Of a stretch of DNA of 64,000 nucleotides, positions 57,502 to 64,000 are shown one piece after another. The notes beneath the pieces were generated by a model. That model worked only from the letters and a program-made list of their open reading frames with translations. It was not told the origin of the DNA and did not search any database. A program made the position numbers and the translations under genes. Origin of the DNA: Methylocystis sp. IM3 (GTDB lineage Bacteria > Pseudomonadota > Alphaproteobacteria > Rhizobiales > Beijerinckiaceae); the NCBI RefSeq assembly GCF_038070105.1, contig NZ_JBBPBZ010000004.1, positions 248,001 through 312,000 of the forward strand. The letters run 5' to 3'. Numbering within the stretch: the stretch's first letter is position 1; each line of letters opens with the position of its first letter.

Positions 57502-57993
57502 ATGTCGAAGGCTGGTGGCCAGGTGAGCTTGGTGAAGCGCGAAAGAAAAAGAAAAGGAACCCTCCCCGCTCCTGGGCAGAGGCCGACGGATGCGCAGCTT
57601 GCGGCTCTTGCCGCCTTCCGCTATGCCCTAAGAAGGTTTCTTGCCTTTAGCGAGCAGGCATCTGCCGAACTCGGGCTTACAATGCAGTGGTACCAAGCGC
57701 TGTTGGTGATAAAGACGCTCAACCCAGAAGGCCATGTCAGCGTAGGCGATCTGGCCCAAGAGCTTATGATTCGTGACCATAGCGCGGCGGAACTCGTTTC
57801 GCGCCTGGTTGCAGCGAAACTTGTAAAGCGAAAAACCGATCCATCGGATCGTCGCCGGTCTTTGCTTGTCATCACTCCTTACGGAGATGAATGCTTGGTC
57901 GAACTCGCCATCGTACACCTTGAGCGGCTTCAAGAACATCGACGCGTCTTCTTAGAACTATTCGAGAACCCTGGTGATTCTGGCCCGGATTAA
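57502..57993 (+). CDS. MarR-family transcriptional regulator 2
   Basis: 163 residues from ATG at 57502, MSKAGGQVSLVKRERKRKGT. The dimerisation helix (LAAFRYALRRFLAFSEQASA), recognition region (VSVGDLAQELMIRDHSAAEL, SRLVAAKLVKRKTDPSDRRR) and wing (LLVITPYGDECLVEL) are intact. It belongs to the same subgroup as the regulator at 34233. I see no ATCA-N5-TGAT palindrome before it, and no adjacent target gene remains between the flanking IS elements. Confidence 0.85.
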   Translation: MSKAGGQVSLVKRERKRKGTLPAPGQRPTDAQLAALAAFRYALRRFLAFSEQASAELGLTMQWYQALLVIKTLNPEGHVSVGDLAQELMIRDHSAAELVSRLVAAKLVKRKTDPSDRRRSLLVITPYGDECLVELAIVHLERLQEHRRVFLELFENPGDSGPD

Positions 57994-58107
57994 CCAAGGC
58001 CTCCAACGTTGCGGGCCTGTTTATACCAATCGGCGCTGAGGCAGACTCACGCAGGGGATTGAACGAAGCCGCTGATCGCGGCGGGAGGGGCGAGGTCGCG
58101 TGATTGG

Positions 58108-58157
58108 CCTCCTGTCTGAGAGGATTTGGGCGTTGCAACCCACCCTCAGACAGGAGG
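58108..58157 (+). promoter_or_regulatory. Hairpin that buries the integrase ribosome site
   Basis: cctcctgtctgag (58108-58120) pairs perfectly with ctcagacaggagg (58145-58157). The right arm contains aggagg, the ribosome site 7 bases before the integrase ATG at 58165. Folding of the transcript would hide it. The hairpin may also be the left terminal structure of the IS91-type element. Confidence 0.6.
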
Positions 58158-58164
58158 TTTCCAG

Positions 58165-59025
58165 ATGGCCGAGATCAGCCCTCTGCGTCGTCGCATGATC
58201 GAGGACATGACGGTCCGCAATCTTTCTCCGGCGACCCAGCAATCCTACATTCACGCCGTCGCGAAGTTCAGCCGGTATTTCGGGCGTTCGCCTGACCGCC
58301 TGGGCCTGGAGGACGTCCGCGCCTACCAAGTGCATTTGATCTCGAAGGGCATATCCTGGGCGTCGCTCAATCAGATCGTCTGTGCGCTGCGTTTTTTCTA
58401 CGGAGTGACGCTTGGTTGCGAGACGATCCCGGAGCGGATCGCCTACGCCCGCGAGCCGCGCAAGCTCCCGTCCGTGCTGAGCGCGGACGAAGTGGTCCGC
58501 TTTCTCGAAGCCGTCTCGAGCCTCAAAGCCCGCGTCGCGCTCACCACGGCCTATGCCGCGGGACTGCGCGTGTCGGAGGTGATCGGCCTGAAGGCGGCCG
58601 ACATCGACAGCGACCGCATGGTCATTCGGATCGAGCGCGGCAAGGGCGGCAAGGAGCGCTACGTCATGTTGTCCGAGCAATTGCTCGGCATCCTGCGCAG
58701 CTATTGGCGTCTGGCTCGGCCGGAGAGCTTTTTGTTTCCCGGTCGCGACAAGGATAAGCCGATCGATCAGACCGTCCTGCACGCCGCCTGCCGTTCGGCG
58801 CGTGCGGCGGCTGGTATCGACAAGAGGGTGAGCGTCCACGTCCTGCGGCACAGCTTCGCGACGCATCTCCTGGAGAGCGGCGTCGACATTCGCATCATCC
58901 AGGTGCTGCTCGGCCACGAGCATCTGTCGACGACGGCGCGCTACACGCAGGTCTCGACGCATCTGATCAGCGGGACGAAGAGCCCCTTGGACTGCCTTTC
59001 CTTGGAGGTGACGCCGCCCGAGTAA
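58165..59025 (+). CDS. Tyrosine recombinase accompanying IS91
   Basis: 286 residues starting MAEISPLRRRMIEDMTVRNL. The SAM-like core-binding domain (SPATQQSYIHAVAKFSRYFG) is followed by the catalytic domain with Arg in AYAAGLRVSEVIGLK, Lys in GKGGKERYVML, HVLRHSFATHLLESGVDI and LLGHEHLSTTARYTQVS (Tyr). Integrases of this subgroup are regularly encoded just upstream of IS91-family transposases, as here. Intact. Confidence 0.92.
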   Translation: MAEISPLRRRMIEDMTVRNLSPATQQSYIHAVAKFSRYFGRSPDRLGLEDVRAYQVHLISKGISWASLNQIVCALRFFYGVTLGCETIPERIAYAREPRKLPSVLSADEVVRFLEAVSSLKARVALTTAYAAGLRVSEVIGLKAADIDSDRMVIRIERGKGGKERYVMLSEQLLGILRSYWRLARPESFLFPGRDKDKPIDQTVLHAACRSARAAAGIDKRVSVHVLRHSFATHLLESGVDIRIIQVLLGHEHLSTTARYTQVSTHLISGTKSPLDCLSLEVTPPE

Positions 59026-59031
59026 CCGGGC

Positions 59032-60219
59032 GTGGAGAGGCCGGCGATCGAGCTCGCCGACATCCTCCGGCGCCATGGCGGCGCCTATCTTCACGATCAC
59101 GCCGGCCATCTCGGCCGCTGCGAGCGCCGCGTCATGAGCGCGATCGCGACGTGCCGGACGGCGGCGCTCGGCGGCCATATGGAGCAATGCGATGATTGCG
59201 GCGCGAGACGCATCGCCTACAACTCCTGCCGCAACCGGCATTGCCCAAAATGCCAAGGCGCGGCGCGGGCCGCCTGGCTCGACGCGCGCAAGGCCGAGTT
59301 GCTGCCGGCGCCTTATTTCCACCTCGTCTTCACCCTGCCGCCGGCGGCGGCTGAGGTCGCCTTCCAGAACAAGAGGCTTCTCTACGCCACGCTGATGCGC
59401 GCCGCGGCCGAGGCGACCATGACGCTCGCCGCAAATCCGAAGCGCCTCGGCGCCAGGATTGGGCTGCTCGCGGTTCTCCACACCTGGGGCCAGACGCTCA
59501 CCCATCATCCCCATGTCCATTGCGTCGTCCCCGGCGGCGGCGTCTCGCTCGACGGCGAGCGCTGGATCGTTTGCAAGCCGGGCTTCTTTCTGCCGGTGAA
59601 GGCGCTGGCGCGCTTGTTCCGCCGATTGTTCCTCGCCGCCTTGGAGGCGGCGTTCGACAAAGGCGAGCTGTGCTTTTTCGGCGAGCTGGCGCCGCTCTGC
59701 GAACCACACGCTTTCGCCGAGCGCATCGTCGCGCTGCGCAAGACAGATTGGATCGTCTACGCCAAGCCGCCTTTCGGCGGTCCCGAGCAGGTGCTCGCCT
59801 ATCTCGCGCGCTATACCCACCGCGCAGCGATCGCCAATTCGAGGCTGGTCGCAGTCGGCGACGATGGCGTCGCTTTCTCTTACAAGGACTACCGCCGCCA
59901 GGGGCGCCGTCGGATCATGCGCCTCTCGCCCGACGAGTTCATTCGCCGCTTTCTGCTGCATGTGCTCCCCGACGGCTTTCACCGCATCCGCCATTATGGC
60001 CTTCTGGCCAGGGGCGACCGCGAGGAACGGCTCGCGCTCTGTCGTCGGCTCGCCGCCGCCGCCGAGGATCCGGCCGAGCCGAAGGTCCGCGCCTGCGAGC
60101 ATTCATCGACCGCCGCAATTGGCGCCGCCTTCCCATGTCCTGACTGCGGCGGACGCATGCGCCGCATCGGCATCGTTCCACCCGCGAGGCCTCGCCCGTT
60201 CCGATGCGACACGTCATGA
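59032..60219 (+). CDS. IS91-family (HUH) transposase
   Basis: 395 residues from GTG at 59032. An N-terminal zinc-binding domain (QCDDCGARRIAYNSCRNRHC, PKC) precedes the rolling-circle domain with the HUH motif in THHPHVHCVVPGGGVS and the catalytic tyrosine region LAYLARYTHRAAIANSRLVA, then SYKDYRRQGRRRIMRLSPDE. A C-terminal CPDCGGRMRRIG zinc knuckle ends the protein. It moves by single-strand rolling-circle replication and can mobilise adjacent DNA. Intact. Confidence 0.93.
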   Translation: MERPAIELADILRRHGGAYLHDHAGHLGRCERRVMSAIATCRTAALGGHMEQCDDCGARRIAYNSCRNRHCPKCQGAARAAWLDARKAELLPAPYFHLVFTLPPAAAEVAFQNKRLLYATLMRAAAEATMTLAANPKRLGARIGLLAVLHTWGQTLTHHPHVHCVVPGGGVSLDGERWIVCKPGFFLPVKALARLFRRLFLAALEAAFDKGELCFFGELAPLCEPHAFAERIVALRKTDWIVYAKPPFGGPEQVLAYLARYTHRAAIANSRLVAVGDDGVAFSYKDYRRQGRRRIMRLSPDEFIRRFLLHVLPDGFHRIRHYGLLARGDREERLALCRRLAAAAEDPAEPKVRACEHSSTAAIGAAFPCPDCGGRMRRIGIVPPARPRPFRCDTS

Positions 60220-60626
60220 GCCCGGCCATCATCTCCGCTTGGAACCCTGCGCAACTCCCAGTTTCGCTCGTCGTACGACACGCCGACGGGACGCCGCCTC
60301 GCGCCGCGAGCGCGAAAATCTTCATCCACATGACGCCAATACCGCGACAGACGGCCACGAACTCCGGCCTGCTCGATCGCTTCCCGCCCACTCGCCGAGT
60401 TCTCGTCCCCCGCCACAAGCGCCGGCGCCCGCCGCGGCCCTGTGCCAAACGACGACGAGACGCGCTTTCCCCATAGTGACTAACGACCCGCGCCTTCGTT
60501 CAATCCGGCTTATGTGAGGTCCGCTCCGGGACAAGCCAAACATCGTGCCGCGGACCTCACATAACCCTCCAGATTCCCGAATCGAGCGGCTTCTGATTCG
60601 AACTGGCGAACGGGAGGAAGTTCACC
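60220..60626. other. Non-coding end of IS91 and start of IS630
   Basis: No supported gene; frames here are shadows of GC-rich DNA. A perfect 15-bp inverted repeat at 60510-60564 is reported separately. A ggagg site precedes the IS630 frame at 60627. Confidence 0.5.
60510..60564. repeat. Perfect 15-bp inverted repeat
   Basis: ttatgtgaggtccgc (60510-60524) and gcggacctcacataa (60550-60564) flank a 25-base loop. Its position between the IS91 transposase and the IS630 gene suits an IS91 replication-origin end or abutting ends of the two elements. Confidence 0.75.
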
Positions 60627-61139
60627 ATGGCGGCTGCGATCGGATTGCGGGAAGACTTTGATGCCAAGGTTCTTCGGGCTCTGGCCAAGCGCACGAAAGA
60701 CGGGCCACAGGCGCGCCGGCTCTTGGCTCTGGCGGCGATTTACGACGGCGCAACGCGCAGCGAGGCTGCCAAGATCGGCGGGGTGACGCTCCAGATCATT
60801 CGCGACTGGGTTCTGCGCTTCAACGCGTTTGGCCCGGACGGTCTTGTGGACCGCAAGGCGCCGGGGCAGAGCCGTCGCGCCTCAACGCCGATCAGCGCGC
60901 CGCGCTGGCGGGCATCGTCGAAGAGGGTCCAACGCCCGCGATCCACGGCGTTGTGCGCTGGCGCATCGTCGACCTCTGCCAATGGCTGTTCGAGACGTGA
61001 GCTTATCCGTCTCTGAGACGACCGTCAGCAGGGAACTGCGCAAGATGGGTTATCGCAAGCTCTCGGCGCGTCCACGCCACCATGCACAACGCGAGGGGAC
61101 GATAGAGGATTTTAAAAAAGCCTCCCGACCCGCCTGGAG
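60627..61139 (+). pseudogene. IS630-family transposase OrfA, frameshifted and truncated
   Basis: MAAAIGLREDFDAKVLRALA, KDGPQARRLLALAAIYDGAT and GPDGLVDRKAPGQ are intact. After a frame change near 60870 it continues LNADQRAALAGIVEEGPTPA, VVRWRIVDLCQWLFE, then in another frame SETTVSRELRKMGYRKLSAR. It stops where an IS66 end is inserted at 61140. Confidence 0.82.
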
Positions 61140-61578
61140 GTTAGCGCTGTTCTGACCGCACCTTCAAAACTGGAGCGACAGCTGCGAGTCTGATCTCCTG
61201 CAGGAGGTAAGGCTTGTGTCCAGACTTGATCATCGGCTTGACCCTAAAGGCGAGACTGTCCAGCGCATTGAAGTGATCACCGGCGGCGGGGAACGCCGAC
61301 GCCGATGGTCGGATGACGAGAAGGCGGAAGCCGTAGAGGAATCGTTGCAGCCTGGCGTGGTAGTCTCGCAGGTTGCTCGGCGGCGGGGTTTGAGCCCGCA
61401 GCAATTGTTCACCTGGCGGCGCGAAGCACGGCGAAAGGCGGCGGCTTCCGATGGGGTTGCCTTTGCGCGGGTCGTTGTTGAGCCGAGAGGGACAGCGCCG
61501 GCGGCGCTACGGTCGGAGCGCAAGGCGGTAACGGTGGGGGCGCATGTGGTCGAACTCGACGTTGATGGCGCGAGCGTC
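61140..61578 (+). pseudogene. tnpA: IS66 left end with partial tnpA
   Basis: Begins with the IS66 end gttagcgctgttctgaccgc and carries tnpA from GTG at 61216. Almost every base matches the complement of 22944-22510, including the leader. The gene breaks off after GASV, where the IS21 remnant begins, so about 20 codons and the rest of the element are lost. Confidence 0.88.
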
Positions 61579-62341
61579 GCAATTGCTCGTTGAGATCGTC
61601 GAGGTTGCGGAATGAACCGCCAAGAAAAAAGTCTTCGCGGACATAACGGAACGGCCGCTCGACTTTTCCCTTCGTCTTGGCCCGGTAAGGCCGGCAGGCG
61701 CGGGGTTGAAAGCTGTAGTGGCGGGCGAGATCGACAAGCGCGCGATTGTAAACGACGAGCCCCCCGGCATCCTCGCCGATCACCGCGGTCTTCATGCGAT
61801 CATAGAGGATGTCCCGCGGCACGCCGCCGATCGCGTCGAACGCCGCGATATGGCAGCGCAGGACGCTTTGGAGGTCCTGATGGACGACGAAGCGCGCCCA
61901 GATCGTGAAAAGCCCAGCACCATCGAGAACAGCCAGACAATCCGCTTGACGCCGGGCTCGTCCAAAAACCCGACCTCGAAGTGGGCGAAGTCGACCTGCG
62001 CTTGCTCACCGGGCGGCGTTTCGAAGCGGACTTCGAATCCTGCGGCGCGCGGCGGCCGCATCTCGCGGACGCGGTCCCTGACGACGCTGTAGCAACCGGC
62101 GTAGCCGCGCTCCTTGACCTCCCGCCACAGGCGGACGGCGGTGAGGCCGGGATAAGCGGCGAGGCGCTCCCGCAGATAAGGTTCGAAGGGGCCGACAATC
62201 CCTGGCGAGGGCGCCCGCTTCTTGTAGGCCGGAGGCTCCAGCCCTTTGGCGATGTGAGTGCGAACGGTCTTGCGGTCGATGCCGAGTTGCCGAGCGATGG
62301 CCGACACCGAAAGGCCTTGTTTGTGCAAATCCAGGACCATC
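61579..62341 (-). pseudogene. istA: IS21-family transposase IstA, frameshifted and truncated
   Basis: The N-terminal part (LDLHKQGLSVSAIARQLGID, RKTVRTHIAKGLEPPAY) has the IstA HTH, then QAQVDFAHFEVGFLDEPGVK with the first Asp. One base shift near 61893 moves to the frame with RDILYDRMKTAVIG and AKTKGKVERPFRYVREDFF (second Asp and Glu). Both ends are cut by IS66 sequences, at 61578 and 62342. Confidence 0.85.
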
Positions 62342-62450
62342 GTATCGCTCCGGCGAGGGCCGCCTGGCGTTGAATGCCGGTTCCTGGATAGCTGTCTGAC
62401 GATGGCGCGGTGATCGTGTCCATTTCAAATACAAGCGGACACTATCAGCG

Positions 62451-62834
62451 ATGTCGACAGACCATCATGACGAGGATTCCGTATCACCAGAGCGCCGCCG
62501 CCGCCGATCTTGGACCCTGGAGGAGAAGCGCGGCATTGTCGGCGAATGCCTCGAGGGCGGCGCCTCGATCGCCGAGGTCGCGCGACGCCACGACCTCAAC
62601 GCCAACCAGCTCTTCTCTTGGCGTCGGCAGTTTGGCGTTGAGGCGGCGGCGCCGAAGGAGCTCGCGCCGATCCTGCCCGTAACAATCTCGCGGGATGCGA
62701 CGGCGGACTATTCCGATCGAGGGTCGAACGGCCAGATGGAGATTGTTCTCGCCGGGGGCGATCGGATCCTCGTGTGGGCGGACGTGGAGCCGGCGGCGCT
62801 GTCACGGGTGCTGGAGGCATTGTCGCGGCGATGA
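62451..62834 (+). CDS. tnpA: IS66 TnpA, second copy
   Basis: Same 127-residue product as the gene at 38082-38465, starting MSTDHHDEDSVSPERRRRRS. Intact, with the ATGA overlap to tnpB. Confidence 0.92.
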   Translation: MSTDHHDEDSVSPERRRRRSWTLEEKRGIVGECLEGGASIAEVARRHDLNANQLFSWRRQFGVEAAAPKELAPILPVTISRDATADYSDRGSNGQMEIVLAGGDRILVWADVEPAALSRVLEALSRR

Positions 62835-63178
62835 TTCCGGTTCCGAGCGGCGTGAGGGTCTGGATTGCGACCGGCCATACCGACATGCGCCGCGGCATGC
62901 AGGGGCTGGCGCTGCAGGTGCAGGAGCAATTGAAGCGCGACCCGCACGCGGGCGATCTCTACATCTTCCGTGGCCGCCGTGGCGATCTCGCCAAAATTCT
63001 CTGGCATGACGGCGTCGGCCTGTCGCTTTACGCCAAGCGTCTGGATCGCGGGAAGTTCATCTGGCCGTCGGCGACGGCAGGGGCGGTTTCGATCTCGGCG
63101 GGGCAGATGGCCTATATGCTGGAAGGGATCGATTGGAGAAACCCGCAACTGACCTGGCGGCCGGAACGCGCCGGATAG
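62831..63178 (+). CDS. tnpB: IS66 TnpB, second copy
   Basis: Same 115-residue product as the gene at 38462-38809 (MIPVPSGVRVWIATGHTDMR). Intact. Confidence 0.92.
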   Translation: MIPVPSGVRVWIATGHTDMRRGMQGLALQVQEQLKRDPHAGDLYIFRGRRGDLAKILWHDGVGLSLYAKRLDRGKFIWPSATAGAVSISAGQMAYMLEGIDWRNPQLTWRPERAG

Positions 63179-63262
63179 AGCGCTCCCGACCGAGTAAAAA
63201 AAGCGTGGTCGCGTGCATTTTAGGGCGCTTCAAATCACGCGATTTATGATTCACTCCCTCTC

Positions 63263-64000
63263 ATGGATGCCGCTGACGCCGAGCTTGCCCGCGAGAACGC
63301 CGCCCTGAAAGCGGCGCTGGCCGTCGCTCAGACAAAGGCCCTGGAAGTTGCGGCGGAATTGGCGGTCGCCCGCGCGAAAGCGTCGGAAGACATGGCGCTG
63401 ATCGCGCAACAGAAGCTTAGGATCGCGAAACTGGAGCGCCAGATCTTCGGGCAGCGGTCTGAGCGGTCCGTGAGATTGATCGATCAACTGGCGCTCACCT
63501 TCGAGGAGTTGGAAGCTGCGGCGACGGAAGACGAGCTTGCGGCCGAAAAGGCTGTCGTCAGGACGACTGTCGCAGGATTTACGCGCAAGCGTCCGGAGCG
63601 CACTACATTCCCCGACCACCTTCCTCGCGAGCGCGTCGTGATTGAGGCGCCGACGGCATGCGAATGCTGCGGGAGCGCGCGTCTGCGCAAGCTCGGCGAG
63701 GATGTGACGCGCACATTGGAAACGACGCCCCGTCAGTGGAAGGTGATCGAGACGGTGCGGGAGAAGTTCACCTGCCGGGATTGCGAGAAGATCAGTCAGG
63801 CGCCGGCCCCATTCCACGTGATTGCGCGAGGATGGGCGGGGGCGAGCCTGCTGGCGATGATCGTGTTCGAGAAGTTTGGCCAACACCAGCCTTTGAACCG
63901 CCAGGCCGAGCGCTATGCCCTGGAAGGCGTGCCGATCGCGCTGTCGACGATGGCCGACGCGGTGGGCTCGGTCTGCACGGCCCTCGATCCTCTGCTCCGC
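63263..64000 (+). CDS. tnpC: IS66 TnpC, second copy, truncated by window end
   Basis: The first 246 codons of the same transposase as 38894-40543 ([20 protein letters not shown] to [19 protein letters not shown]). No difference from the first copy was noticed. The catalytic region lies mostly outside the window. Confidence 0.92.
   Translation, partial: MDAADAELARENAALKAALAVAQTKALEVAAELAVARAKASEDMALIAQQKLRIAKLERQIFGQRSERSVRLIDQLALTFEELEAAATEDELAAEKAVVRTTVAGFTRKRPERTTFPDHLPRERVVIEAPTACECCGSARLRKLGEDVTRTLETTPRQWKVIETVREKFTCRDCEKISQAPAPFHVIARGWAGASLLAMIVFEKFGQHQPLNRQAERYALEGVPIALSTMADAVGSVCTALDPLLR

Larger units (their letters stand above)
62342..64000 (+). mobile_element. Second copy of the 37973-40822 IS66, runs off the window
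   Basis: From gtatcgctccgg at 62342 onward the sequence matches 37973 onward (constant offset 24369) in every stretch I compared. Inserted in the IS21 istA gene. The 8 bases before it, ggaccatc, should be its target duplication, with the partner copy outside the window. Confidence 0.92.

Noticed and set aside
58021..60102. 693-codon minus-strand open frame
   Set aside because: Antisense of the integrase and IS91 transposase, caused by high GC; no motif or ribosome site.

Overview
This window looks like accessory DNA, possibly a plasmid or an IS-saturated island, from an alphaproteobacterial type II methanotroph (Methylocystis/Methylosinus-like). The pointers are an intact stand-alone pmoC for particulate methane monooxygenase, a CopD-cytochrome c membrane fusion, a cytochrome-c nitric oxide reductase operon, rhizobial-style insertion sequences and high GC. 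I see no rRNA, tRNA, CRISPR array or replication/partition gene.

Layout. 1-3.4 kb: the start of an exported protein running off the left edge, one small hypothetical gene and long stretches without recognisable genes. 3.5-6.2 kb: an IS110 transposase with an altered catalytic residue and a broken IS1380 transposase. 6.6-7.4 kb: pmoC. 7.6-10.4 kb: a fixL-like oxygen-sensor kinase pseudogene split by an IS3 element and cut off by an IS5 remnant. 11.6-13.9 kb: a copC remnant followed by a CopD/cytochrome c/thioredoxin-like fusion.

14.8-23.6 kb is a nested stack. An ISAs1 element is interrupted by an IS66 element with a perfect 8-bp target duplication. The tnpC gene of that IS66 is itself interrupted at two points about 45 bp apart by two ~2.6-kb modules, each carrying two small ORFs and a large serine recombinase with a fused C-terminal helix-turn-helix. 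Removing both modules restores tnpC in frame. 36.1-40.9 kb repeats the theme: a deletion derivative of a tyrosine-recombinase element (RIT-like) lies seamlessly inside a different IS66 tnpC remnant, and is in turn interrupted by a complete IS66 copy with an 8-bp duplication.

25.1-30.3 kb: norCBQD on the minus strand with a decayed norE. A palindrome sits between the predicted -35 and -10 boxes of norC, and a closely related 13-mer lies just before the start codon of a MarR-family gene at 34.2 kb, which suggests that this regulator controls nor. Between them lie IS5 and IS630 remnants, a small exported membrane protein and a decayed hemA. 41.8-53.9 kb is the best preserved non-mobile block: a SulP transporter with STAS domain (minus strand), then a STAS antagonist, an RsbW-type kinase, a short NAD-dependent glutamate dehydrogenase, a four-PAS/SpoIIE phosphatase and a patatin-like lipase (plus strand). 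Together these resemble a partner-switching signalling module built around glutamate catabolism. 54-64 kb is again mobile: a decayed IS66 with a passenger gene, a second MarR gene, an IS91 transposase with its companion integrase, IS630, IS66 and IS21 remnants, and the start of a second IS66 copy that matches the 38-kb copy.
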